NCBI RefSeq assembly: GCF_018070465.1
Contig: NZ_JAGPXT010000022.1
Span: forward strand, 25,848 to 89,847
DNA length: 64,000 nt
Direction of reading: 5' to 3'
DNA from: Micromonospora sp. C95
GTDB taxonomy: Bacteria > Actinomycetota > Actinomycetes > Mycobacteriales > Micromonosporaceae
In this document: positions 16,710 to 24,772 of the stretch, piece by piece
How the letters are laid out: each line of letters begins with the position of its first letter
How positions within the stretch are numbered: position 1 is the first letter of the stretch
Notes under the pieces: model-generated
Databases searched by the model: none
What the model was told of the DNA's origin: nothing
Seen by the model: only the letters and a program-made list of their open reading frames with translations
Program-made: the position numbers and the translations under genes

Positions 16710-17326
16710 GCCGCCACCTCCGCCACGTCGGCCGGGCGAGCGCCCAGCAGCCGCTCGACGTACTTGGCCAGCACGTCCATCTCCAGGTTGACCGGATCAC
16801 CGACGGACCGGGTGCCGAGGGTGGTCGCCGTCAGGGTGGTGGGGATCAGGCCGACGGCGAACCAGTCGTCGCCCACCTCGGCCACGGTCAGCGAGACCCC
16901 GTCGACGGTGATCGACCCCTTCTCCACCACGTAGCGGGACAGCGCGGCGGGCAACCGGAACCGGACCGTCTCCCACCGCTGCGCCGGCTCGCGGGAGAGC
17001 ACCTCGCCCACGCCGTCGACGTGCCCCTGCACCAGGTGACCGCCGAGGCGGCTGCCCAGCGCGGCGGCGCGCTCCAGGTTGACCCGGTCGCCGGCCCGCA
17101 ACGCGCCCAGCGCCGAGCGCCGCAGCGTCTCGCCCATCACGTCGGCGGTGAACACCCCGCCGTCGACGTCGACGACGGTCAGGCAGACCCCGTTGACCGC
17201 GATCGAGTCGCCGTGCCGTGCGTCGGAGGTGACCAGTGGGCCACGGACCGCTACCAGGGTCGAGTCCTCCGCCGTCGGGGTCACCCCGACGACCTCGCCC
17301 AGTTCCTCGACGATGCCGGTGAACAT
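16706..17326 (-). CDS. ribE: Riboflavin synthase alpha chain
   Basis: Dismutates two lumazine molecules to riboflavin. The 206-residue protein consists of two similar lumazine-binding barrels. The N-terminus MFTGIVEELGEVV is diagnostic, SIAVNGVCLTVVDVD is matched in the second half by SITVDGVSLTVAEVG, and GGHLVQGHVDGVGEV links them. It sits 2 bp after ribD and overlaps ribBA by 4 bp. Confidence 0.96.
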   Translation of the reverse strand: MFTGIVEELGEVVGVTPTAEDSTLVAVRGPLVTSDARHGDSIAVNGVCLTVVDVDGGVFTADVMGETLRRSALGALRAGDRVNLERAAALGSRLGGHLVQGHVDGVGEVLSREPAQRWETVRFRLPAALSRYVVEKGSITVDGVSLTVAEVGDDWFAVGLIPTTLTATTLGTRSVGDPVNLEMDVLAKYVERLLGARPADVAEVAA

Positions 17327-17328
17327 GC

Positions 17329-18390
17329 CTAGCCCTCCCTCTTCCGGGGCAGCGCGGTGATCCGCAAGTCGGGACCGACCTGCGTAACGTCGGTGAGTTC
17401 CAGATCGATGGCCTCGGCGATGGTGGTCACACCCGCGTCGACAAGCGCGGCGGGCCCGGCCCCGAGCAGCCGGGGCGCGAGGTACCCGACCACCCGGTCG
17501 ACCCGGCCGGCGGCGAGGAACGCCCCGGCGAGCCGGGGACCCCCCTCCAGCAGCACCGCCCGTACCCCACGGGTGTGCAGGGCGGCGAGCAGCGCCGGCA
17601 GGTCCACGCCGCCGTCCGGGCCGGTGCCCACCTCATCGGCGGTGGCCACCCAGGTGCGGGCGGCGCCGTCGCGCACCCGGGCGTCATGAGGGGTACGTCC
17701 ATTCGAGTCGACCACCACGCGCAGCGGCTGCCGGATGGCCAGACTGCCGTCGCGCAGGTTGCGCACGGTGAGTCGGGGGTCGTCGGCGAGGACCGTGCCG
17801 ACGCCGACGACCACCGCGTCGACGGTGGCCCGCAGCGCGTGCACGTCCATCCGGGCGGCCTCGGACGTGATCCACATGCTGGTGCCGTCGGCCGCCGCGG
17901 AACGACCGTCCAGGGTCGCCGCGTACTTCCAGATCACGTACGGCCAGCCTCGGCGCATGGCGGTCAACCAGGCCACGTTGCCGGCCTCCGCCTCGGCCTC
18001 GCGCACCCCCACGTCGACCCGGATGCCGGCGGACCGCAAGGTGGCCGCGCCGCCGGTGGCGACCGGGTTGGGATCCGGCACCGCGATGACCACCCGGGCC
18101 ACCCCTGCCTGGACCAGCGCGGTGCTACAGGGGCTGGTGCGGCCGACGTGGTCGCAGGGTTCCAGGGTGACCACCGCGGTGCCGCCCTTGGCCCGCTTGC
18201 CGGCCTGGGCCAGCGCGACGATCTCGGCGTGCGGTCCACCGGCGTACGCGTGGAAGCCCTCGCCGACCACCTCGCCGTCGGCGTCGAGCAGCACACAGCC
18301 GACGACGGGATTGGGACTTGTGGTGCCGAGCCCGCGCGCCGCGAGTTCGATCGCCCGACGCATCGCCTCGTCCACGGAGACGCTCGCCAT
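17329..18390 (-). CDS. ribD: Bifunctional riboflavin-specific deaminase / reductase
   Basis: Second and third steps of the riboflavin pathway. The N-terminal deaminase has zinc ligands HAEIV (H54) and PCDHVGRTSPC (C79, C88). The C-terminal reductase starts near PYVIWKYAATLDGRSAA and contains WITSEAARMDVHALRA and VLLEGGPRLAGAFL. ATG 18390 gives 353 residues; longer in-frame extensions run into the riboswitch leader and are rejected. First gene of the rib operon, controlled by the FMN riboswitch upstream. Confidence 0.95.
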   Translation of the reverse strand: MASVSVDEAMRRAIELAARGLGTTSPNPVVGCVLLDADGEVVGEGFHAYAGGPHAEIVALAQAGKRAKGGTAVVTLEPCDHVGRTSPCSTALVQAGVARVVIAVPDPNPVATGGAATLRSAGIRVDVGVREAEAEAGNVAWLTAMRRGWPYVIWKYAATLDGRSAAADGTSMWITSEAARMDVHALRATVDAVVVGVGTVLADDPRLTVRNLRDGSLAIRQPLRVVVDSNGRTPHDARVRDGAARTWVATADEVGTGPDGGVDLPALLAALHTRGVRAVLLEGGPRLAGAFLAAGRVDRVVGYLAPRLLGAGPAALVDAGVTTIAEAIDLELTDVTQVGPDLRITALPRKREG

Positions 18391-18541
18391 CGCCTGCCGT
18401 TGCCCTCTCGCTCGTACGCGCGGGCAGGGAGTTCGGCCGGGTGGCCACGGGCAGGCGGAGTCCGGGTACGGCACAGCCGCCCCGGTCGGGACGCGCGCAC
18501 GCCGAAACCCGGCGAGCCACACGGCCCCCTTCCGTCCCGCG

Positions 18542-18704
18542 CGCTGTCTCCCATCCGGACTGTCTGGGCGCGGACGAGCCGCCCCCAACCGTCGGCCCCG
18601 GATTCTCACCAGGTCCACCGGGCGGACGAACCGCTCCCGGGTCGCGGGCTTACCACGGTCGGACCGTGGATCACCGCCGGTTCGGAATTACACCGAGTCC
18701 CGCC
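18542..18704 (-). promoter_or_regulatory. FMN riboswitch (RFN element)
   Basis: Reading toward ribD, the conserved segments appear in order: GACTCGGTGTAATTCCGAAC, CCGGCGGTGAT, AAGCCCGCGA, GGTGAGAATCCGGGGCCGAC and CAGTCCGGATGGGAGA. These are the RFN hallmarks around the six-stem junction. About 150 nt of unassigned leader (18391-18541) separate it from the ribD ATG and presumably form the expression platform. The mode (termination or translation) was not resolved. Confidence 0.95.
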
Positions 18705-18768
18705 AGCGCGTGGTGGGTACTGAGCAAAGTCTTACACGCCCGGCGGGGCGCCGGGCCACCCGGGCGAG

Positions 18769-19749
18769 CTACTTCACATGACGGTGACCGGGGTCGGCGA
18801 CACCGCGACGGCGGTCGACCGCCACGTACGAGCCGGGTTGACTCTTGGCCACGGTCTTCATCTCGGAGGCGACCGTCATCGCCTCCAGCGGGTCGGTGAT
18901 GCGCTTGTCGGTGTCGGAGATCGCGACCCCGATCGAGAGGGTGACAAGCGCCGCCCGGCGAATGTTGCCGCGCCGGTCCTTCAACTCCACGTAGCCGCGT
19001 TCCCGGTCGGTGGGATCGTAGAGGGCGTCCGCGGCCTTCTCGAAGTCCACCGACACCCGCAGGGTGAGCGGCCGCACCTGCTCGGGCGTGCAGACGAAGA
19101 CGAAGTCGTCACCGCCGACGTGGCCGAGGAAGGCCGGCGGCAGGGCCACCGCGACCACCGCCCGGTGCAGGCTGCGGGCCAGCGCGGAGATGAAGCCGTC
19201 GCCCCGGACGAACCCGTACCTGTCGTTGACGCTCTTGAACCGGTCGATGTCGATGTAGCCGACGGCGTAGTCGGCACCACCGCGAACCCGGTCGGCGATC
19301 TCCCGGCGGATCCGGCTGTTGCCCGGCAGGCCGGTCAGCGGGGAGACCTCCCGGAACTCCTTGTTGCGCCGCAGCGTGGAGCTGACCCGGGCGACCAGCT
19401 CGGCGTTGTCGAAGGGCTTGACCAGGTAGTCGTCGGCACCGGCGTTGAGCCCGTGAACCTTGTCCTGGGTCATCCCCTTGGCCGTCAGCATGATCACCGG
19501 CAGGGCCGCGGTCATCGGGTCGGCACGCAGGCGACGGGTCAGTTCCAGCCCGTCCACCCGGGGCATCATCAGGTCGACCACGGCCAGGTCGGGCCGCTGG
19601 CGTTCGATCAGCTCCAGCGCCTCCTGGCCGTCGGCGGCGAGGATCACCTCGAAGCCCTGCAGACGCAGGTTGAACTCGACGAAGCGGGCGATGTCCTCGT
19701 CGTCGTCGACGACGAGGATCACGTCCTTGCGGTCGTCGGCGGTCTCCAC
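18769..19749 (-). CDS. Response regulator with receiver and GGDEF-type domains
   Basis: 326-residue protein. The receiver has the acidic pocket VVDDDED, phosphoacceptor D59 in VVDLMMPRVDG, and the conserved Lys in LVKPF. A diguanylate-cyclase domain follows (LTGLPGN at about 138; YIDIDRFKSVNDRYGFVRGDGF). The signature reads GGDDF (212-216) instead of GGDEF or GGEEF, and no RxxD inhibitory site precedes it. Activity is therefore uncertain; it could make c-di-GMP, bind GTP, or be regulatory only. GTG 19749 lies 1 bp from the rpe stop. No partner histidine kinase is adjacent. BldD, a c-di-GMP-binding regulator, is also in the window. Confidence 0.9.
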   Translation of the reverse strand: METADDRKDVILVVDDDEDIARFVEFNLRLQGFEVILAADGQEALELIERQRPDLAVVDLMMPRVDGLELTRRLRADPMTAALPVIMLTAKGMTQDKVHGLNAGADDYLVKPFDNAELVARVSSTLRRNKEFREVSPLTGLPGNSRIRREIADRVRGGADYAVGYIDIDRFKSVNDRYGFVRGDGFISALARSLHRAVVAVALPPAFLGHVGGDDFVFVCTPEQVRPLTLRVSVDFEKAADALYDPTDRERGYVELKDRRGNIRRAALVTLSIGVAISDTDKRITDPLEAMTVASEMKTVAKSQPGSYVAVDRRRGVADPGHRHVK

Positions 19750-19750
19750 G

Positions 19751-20431
19751 TCAGGCCCGGGTCGCCGCACGCTCGGCCAGCCCGCGCAGCCGGCGTACCG
19801 CCTCGGCCGGGTCGTCGGCACCGTAGACGGCAGTGCCGGCCACGAAGGCGTCGGCACCGGCCGCGGCCGCCTGTTCGATGGTGTCGGCGGCGATCCCGCC
19901 GTCGACCTCGATGCGCAGTTCCAGGTGGCCGGCGTCGACGTGCCGGCGTGCGGCACGGACCTTGTCCAGCAGTTGCGGGAGGAACCGCTGCCCACCGAAC
20001 CCGGCCTTGATGGTCATGACCAGCAGCGTGTCGAAGCTCGGCAGCAGGTCGAGGTACGGCTCGATCGGGGTGTCCCGGTCGATCGCCAGCCCCGCCTTGG
20101 CGCCGGCCGCCCGCAGGTCCCGGGCCAAGGCCACCGGGTCGTCGCAGGCCTCCGCGTGGAAGGTGACGTTGTACGCCCCCGCGTCGGCGTAACCGGGCGC
20201 CCAACGCCGCGGGTCGGTGATCATCAGGTGTACGTCGAAGGGCAGCTTGGTGGCGGCCCGCAGGCTCTGCACCACGGGCAGCCCGATGGTCAGGTTCGGC
20301 ACGAAGTGGTTGTCCATGACATCGACGTGCAACCAGTCCGCGGTGTCCTCGACGGCACGCACCTCTTCGGCGAGACGGGAGAAATCGGCGGCGAGGATGC
20401 TGGGCGCGATGATCGGCGACGGTACGGTCAC
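19751..20431 (-). CDS. rpe: Ribulose-phosphate 3-epimerase
   Basis: Interconverts ribulose-5-P and xylulose-5-P in the pentose phosphate pathway. The TIM-barrel protein of 226 residues starts at GTG 20431 (VTVPSPIIAPSILAADFSRL). It has the metal and catalytic motifs WLHVDVMDNHFVPN, DVHLMI, MTIKAGFGGQRF and IEVDGGI. A much longer upstream ORF lacks homology. It is followed within 1 bp by the receiver-GGDEF gene, so the two are likely co-transcribed. Confidence 0.96.
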   Translation of the reverse strand: MTVPSPIIAPSILAADFSRLAEEVRAVEDTADWLHVDVMDNHFVPNLTIGLPVVQSLRAATKLPFDVHLMITDPRRWAPGYADAGAYNVTFHAEACDDPVALARDLRAAGAKAGLAIDRDTPIEPYLDLLPSFDTLLVMTIKAGFGGQRFLPQLLDKVRAARRHVDAGHLELRIEVDGGIAADTIEQAAAAGADAFVAGTAVYGADDPAEAVRRLRGLAERAATRA

Positions 20432-20678
20432 AGGGGCCAGTGTACGAACGTGGCCAGCGGCCACGGCAGCGTGCCAGTAACCGGGACACCCCGTGACCCG
20501 GAGGTGACCAATGGTGCAGAATGACCACCTTCGAACCGGTGAAACGGAATGAAGCTCGGCTTCCACTGGCCAGACGACCGATTCGCGGCAACACTCCATC
20601 GGGGACGGTGACGGTATCGTGCAGGCCGGTGGGCGCGGGAGCCGGCAGCCGGGCGGCAGCTCCCGGAAAGGGCGGACG

Positions 20679-21566
20679 ATGCGACGGTGGCTCGCGGCAC
20701 TGGCGCTGGCCAGTGTGGCTGCGATGGCGCTCAGCGGCTGCGTGCGGCCGGGCGGAACCGACGGCGATCTCACCGACGACTGGCAGACACTGCGGGCACC
20801 GACCATGTTCGTCCCGGCCACCGACGCCTGCCTGCCCCGGGTCACCTCGGTCGTGCAGGCGAGCACCTACGAGACCGTGGACTGCGCCCGCAACCACCTC
20901 GCCGAGACGGTGCACGTCGGCACGTTCACCGACGCCGACGCCGTGGGCGAGCGCCCGGAGCCGGGGGCGGCGGCGTTGCGTACCGCCCGGGCGGAGTGCG
21001 ACCAGCGGGCCCGCCTGGTGCTGGGTGGCGACTGGCACACCGCCCGGTTGACGCTCAACATCTCGCTGCCGTCGGCGCCCGCCTGGAACGGCGGTGCCCG
21101 CTGGTTCCGCTGCGACCTGAGCGAGACCGACAGCATCGACAACACCCGGCCGGTCAACCGCACCGGCAGCCTGCGTGGCGCGCTGATCGGCGACTCACCG
21201 CTGGTGCACCGCTGCTTCGATCCGAAGCTGATCGGCGACAGCCTCAACTACATGGCGCCGGTGCTGTGCACCGAACCACACGGCGCGGAGTTCGTCGGCG
21301 TCTACGTCGAGCGGGACATGAGCTGGGAGCAGTTCGTCGGTTCCGCCGGCCAGGCCCACAGGCGGTGCATGGAGCTGATCGCCGCCTTCGCGGACGTGCC
21401 CAACAACGATGAGCTGCCCTACCGTGCCGGTTCCATCTTCTACCCGCCGTCCCAGCGGGAGTGGGAGGAGGGCGACCGGGGGGTGCGGTGCATCCTGTGG
21501 AGCGACGACCGCAAGCTCACCGGCTCGATGCGCGGCGTCGGCCCGCGGGGACTGCCCGTGACGTGA
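20679..21566 (+). CDS. Septum-formation-family lipoprotein, copy 1
   Basis: 295-residue predicted lipoprotein. Signal MRRWLAALALASVAAMALSGC has lipobox ALSGC (C21). The exported part has paired repeats typical of the septum formation family: an N-terminal half with VDCARNHLAETVHVGTF and a C-terminal half with VLCTEPHGAEFVGVYV, each with Cys and His that are regularly spaced. It ends SMRGVGPRGLPVT. The same architecture occurs in the next gene, at roughly half identity by eye. The actual function is unknown. The gene diverges from rpe and has its own promoter region. Confidence 0.8.
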   Translation: MRRWLAALALASVAAMALSGCVRPGGTDGDLTDDWQTLRAPTMFVPATDACLPRVTSVVQASTYETVDCARNHLAETVHVGTFTDADAVGERPEPGAAALRTARAECDQRARLVLGGDWHTARLTLNISLPSAPAWNGGARWFRCDLSETDSIDNTRPVNRTGSLRGALIGDSPLVHRCFDPKLIGDSLNYMAPVLCTEPHGAEFVGVYVERDMSWEQFVGSAGQAHRRCMELIAAFADVPNNDELPYRAGSIFYPPSQREWEEGDRGVRCILWSDDRKLTGSMRGVGPRGLPVT

Positions 21567-21652
21567 GCACGGCGCACGAACGTCCCCGGCACCGCCCGAT
21601 CCCGGTACCGTATGCTGCCGCTTCGACGGGCGGCAGCGGGAGGTCGGCGGGG

Positions 21653-22537
21653 ATGCGGCGATGGTTCACCGGAGTCGCACTGGCTGCCGTGGTGACGCTG
21701 GCGACCACCGGCTGCACCAGACCGGCCGGCATCGACGGTGATCTGGTCGACGACTGGGCGTCGATGGCCGTACCCGCGGTCTTCACTCCCGACTCCGGCA
21801 CCTGCCACGGACAGCCGCAGGAGGTCGGTTACCTCAGCGCGTACGCGCCGGTGGACTGCGCACAGCCGCACCGGGCCGAGACCCTGCATGTCGGTGCCCT
21901 CACCGACGTGCCCGGGGCTCGACCACCGGCGGTCGGCAGCAAGGGGATGCGCGCCGCGTTCGGCGAGTGCGACCGGGCGGCCCGGCGGACCCTGGGCGGC
22001 GACTGGCGTGCCGCCCGGATCGGACTCACCGTCGTCCTACCGTCGCCGCAGGCGTGGACCGGCGGCGCCCGGTGGTTCCGCTGCGACGTCCACGAGCTGC
22101 GCGGACTCGACACTCCGGTACCGGTACGACGTACGGCCAGCCTGGCCGGCGCGTTGGGCGGGTCGTCGCCGCTGCGGCACGGCTGCTTCGACGCCGATAC
22201 CGAGGGCGACGAGGTCATCGAGATGGTCGCCGTCGAGTGCACCGACCGGCACCGGGCCGAGTTCGTGGGCCTGTGGCAGGCGCCGGAGAGCAGTTGGTCG
22301 GAGTTCGTGGAAAACCCGGCCCGCAGCCATCGTGGTTGCCGCAGCGCCATCGCCCGCTACGCGAAGGTGCCCGACGACGGCAACCTCCAGTACCGGGTCG
22401 GCACCATCTTCTACCATCCGTCGGAAGGCGAGTGGCGCAGCGGCAACCGGTCGGTGCAGTGCTTTCTCTGGATCAGCGACCGCACCCTCACCAGGTCGAT
22501 GAAGGGTGCCGGCACCCGCGCCCTCCCGATCACCTGA
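21653..22537 (+). CDS. Septum-formation-family lipoprotein, copy 2 (tandem paralogue)
   Basis: 294-residue paralogue of the preceding gene, same strand, 86 bp downstream. Signal MRRWFTGVALAAVVTLATTGC has lipobox ATTGC. Cognate motifs are VDCAQPHRAETLHVGAL, WTGGARWFRCDVHEL, VECTDRHRAEFVGLW and the C-terminal SMKGAGTRALPIT. ATG 21653 follows GGGAGG. The duplication is old, since the two copies differ at many positions while keeping the cysteines. A role in the envelope or septum is inferred from family name only. Confidence 0.8.
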   Translation: MRRWFTGVALAAVVTLATTGCTRPAGIDGDLVDDWASMAVPAVFTPDSGTCHGQPQEVGYLSAYAPVDCAQPHRAETLHVGALTDVPGARPPAVGSKGMRAAFGECDRAARRTLGGDWRAARIGLTVVLPSPQAWTGGARWFRCDVHELRGLDTPVPVRRTASLAGALGGSSPLRHGCFDADTEGDEVIEMVAVECTDRHRAEFVGLWQAPESSWSEFVENPARSHRGCRSAIARYAKVPDDGNLQYRVGTIFYHPSEGEWRSGNRSVQCFLWISDRTLTRSMKGAGTRALPIT

Positions 22538-22982
22538 GCCCCCGGCACCCCACCCCACCCCACCCCGCACGCCGGTAGCCGGAACCGTCACCGCGGCCGG
22601 TGCCGCGCGTATTCTTGGACATTTTCCGTTAGCGCCTAACGGAAATCGTCCAAGATCTCGGCAGAGGGTTGAGATTTCGGGTGTGGAGGCGATCGATCGG
22701 TGGTGGTGGGTCTTGCGGCTCGGTTTGGCGGGGCGCCCGCTGCCAGGTGGAACGGGCGCTTGTGGACGGGTCGGGTCAGGAAACCCCCGACGCTTCACCG
22801 ACTGGGTTCCCGTCCGTCCCGCGTGACGCTGTCACGGTCGTGGGACGCCGTGCGGCAGCAGCAGGCCGCCGAGGCCCTAGGAACGTACAAGACTGGCGGA
22901 ATCGGTGTGTGGCAGGCTCGTGACACCGGATCGAGGGCACCCAAGCCGCTCCCGATTGCCCGGCCTCGAGGAAGGATGCCGC
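22538..22982. other. Intergenic gap with a CCCCA run and a palindrome
   Basis: About 445 bp without a supported gene. It holds a short (CCCCA)n run at 22547-22566 and the palindromic repeat at 22612-22656. The remainder is slightly less GC-rich, contains no convincing codon pattern, and presumably carries the cupin promoter, which I could not place. Confidence 0.6.
22612..22656. repeat. Palindromic repeat, CTTGGAC-TTTCCGTTAG type
   Basis: Arms CTTGGACATTTTCCGTTAG and CTAACGGAAATCGTCCAAG pair over 19 bp with two adjacent mismatches and a 3-nt loop. AT-richer than its surroundings, it lies 75 bp after the second septum-type gene. No T-run follows. It may be a terminator or a dispersed repeat. 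Confidence 0.75.
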
Positions 22983-23354
22983 ATGCCCAAGTCCGTTCTT
23001 CCGGTCAACCTCGCCGAGAAGCTGTCGCAGTTCAGCGAGCTGTGGTCGCAGAAGACAGTGGCAGTGCTCAACGACTACGAGGTCAAGCTGGCCAAACTGA
23101 AGGGGGAGTTCGTCTGGCACACCCACGAGGACACGGATGAACTGTTCCTGGTCATCAGCGGACGGCTCACCATCCAGCTCAGGGAGGGCGACGTGGTGTT
23201 GGAACCCGGCGAGTTGTTCGTGGTCCCCCGTGGAGTCGAGCACTGCCCCGTGGCAGACGAGGAGACCGCGATCCTGCTGTTCGAACCGGCAGGCACGCTC
23301 AACACCGGTGATGTTGGCGGGCCGATGACCAAAGCCGCCGAGATTCTGGACTGA
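22983..23354 (+). CDS. Small cupin-domain protein
   Basis: 123-residue single cupin barrel. Motif 1 is WHTHEDTDELFLVISG (His, His and Glu metal ligands), and motif 2 is PGELFVVPRGVEHCPV with the last His. The family includes mannose-6-P isomerase-like and ligand-binding cupins; the substrate is unknown. ATG 22983 was chosen because homology begins at MPKSVLPVNLAEKLSQ; an upstream in-frame extension is not cupin-like. Codon use is somewhat less GC3-biased than neighbours, which might reflect recent acquisition. It converges with rsmB with only 14 bp between stops. Confidence 0.85.
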   Translation: MPKSVLPVNLAEKLSQFSELWSQKTVAVLNDYEVKLAKLKGEFVWHTHEDTDELFLVISGRLTIQLREGDVVLEPGELFVVPRGVEHCPVADEETAILLFEPAGTLNTGDVGGPMTKAAEILD

Positions 23355-23368
23355 CGCCGGGTACGCAG

Positions 23369-24772
23369 TCAGGTTCGGCGGAGCAGGGCTAGGAACATGG
23401 CGTCGGTGCCGTGCCGGTGCGGCCACAACTGCACCGTCGGTCCGTCGCCCAGCCCCGGCATGCCGGCCGGGAGCACCGTACGCGCGTCGACGAAGTCCAC
23501 CGACACCCCGCTGCGGCGGGCCGCCTCGGTCACCGTCACGTGCGTCTCCACCGTGTGCGGTGAACAGGTCACGTAGGCCACCACCCCGCCCGGCCGGGCC
23601 GCCCGCAGCCCGGCGGCGAGCAACTCTCGCTGCAACCGGGTCAGGGCGGACAGGTCGGACGGCTGACGCCGCCAGCGCGACTCCGGGCGGCGGCGCAACG
23701 AGCCGAGCCCGGTGCACGGCGCGTCGACGAGCACCCGGTCGAAGTGTTCCTCCGGCAGTTTCGGCTCGGTGCCCACCAGCCGGCCGTCGGTGTTCAGCAC
23801 GGTCACCGGCAGCCCTCGGGTGGCACCGGCGACCAGCCGGGCCCGGTGCTCGGCCACCTCCACGGCGGTCAGCCGGGCGTCCCGCTGCGCGGCGAGGGCC
23901 CCGAGCAGGCCGGACTTGCCGCCCGGCCCGGCACACAGGTCGAGCCACCGGCCGTCCGGGCCGTCCACCGGGGCCAGCGCGAGCGCGTTCGCCACCAGTT
24001 GGGACCCCTCGTCCTGGACGTGAGCCCGACCGTCGGCCACCGCCGCCAACTCCCCCGGCGCGCCACCGGCCAGGTAGACAGCGTACGGCGAGAAGGCACC
24101 GGGCGCGCCGCCCACCTCGTCGGCGAGGTCGACCGGGTCGGCCAGGCCGGGTCGGGCGCACAGGTGCACCGGCGGGCGCTCATTGTCCTCGATCAGCAGG
24201 CGGGTGGTCTCGCCGAGGTCACCACCGAGCGCCTCGTTGAACGCCCGCACGATCCACTGCGGATGGCTGTAGGCAAGTGCGAGGTGACCGATCGGGTCGC
24301 TCTCGACCGGTGGTGCCAGTCGGGTCACCCACTCGTCGGCGTCGCGGGTGGCGACCTCGCGCAGCACCGCGTTGGCGAACCCGGTGGCACCCTGACCGAC
24401 CGCCCGGACCAGGTCGACGGTGGCGGAGACCGCCGCGTGCGCCGGCACCCGGGTGTACAGCAGTTGGTACGCGCCGATCCGCAGCGCGTCGCGGACCGGC
24501 GGGTCGATCCGCTGCACGTCCCGCCCGGCCGCATCGGTCAGGATCGCGTCGAGGGTGCCGAGGTGGCGCAGGGTGCCGTAGGTCAGTTCGGTGGCGAAGG
24601 CGGCGTCCCGGCCGAAAAGTCCCGCGTCGGTCAGGATCGCCGGCAGCACCAGATTCGCGTACGCATCATCGCGGTGCACCGCCGCGACCGCCTCGTACGC
24701 CGCGTACCGTGGCCGGTCGACCAGCGGCCGCCCCCGACGCTCCCCGCTACGGCGGGCGGCGGTCTCCCTCAC
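23369..24772 (-). CDS. rsmB: 16S rRNA (cytosine-967-C5)-methyltransferase
   Basis: 467-residue m5C methyltransferase of the Fmu/Sun/RsmB type. An N-terminal NusB-like RNA-binding domain (about 15-150: RYAAYEAVAAVHRDDAYANLVLP) is followed by the SAM-dependent Rossmann domain: DLCAGPGGKSGLL (motif I), VDAPCTGLGSLRRRPE (motif IV cysteine) and YVTCSPHTVE (motif VI catalytic cysteine). GTG 24772 overlaps the fmt stop (GTGA), placing it in a def-fmt-rsmB operon, a common bacterial order. Confidence 0.94.
   Translation of the reverse strand: MRETAARRSGERRGRPLVDRPRYAAYEAVAAVHRDDAYANLVLPAILTDAGLFGRDAAFATELTYGTLRHLGTLDAILTDAAGRDVQRIDPPVRDALRIGAYQLLYTRVPAHAAVSATVDLVRAVGQGATGFANAVLREVATRDADEWVTRLAPPVESDPIGHLALAYSHPQWIVRAFNEALGGDLGETTRLLIEDNERPPVHLCARPGLADPVDLADEVGGAPGAFSPYAVYLAGGAPGELAAVADGRAHVQDEGSQLVANALALAPVDGPDGRWLDLCAGPGGKSGLLGALAAQRDARLTAVEVAEHRARLVAGATRGLPVTVLNTDGRLVGTEPKLPEEHFDRVLVDAPCTGLGSLRRRPESRWRRQPSDLSALTRLQRELLAAGLRAARPGGVVAYVTCSPHTVETHVTVTEAARRSGVSVDFVDARTVLPAGMPGLGDGPTVQLWPHRHGTDAMFLALLRRT

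Noticed and set aside
22700..23140. 146-residue plus-strand ORF before the cupin
   Set aside because: Overlaps the cupin gene in another frame, has Arg/Pro-rich composition, and no homology signal; the cupin motifs are clear.
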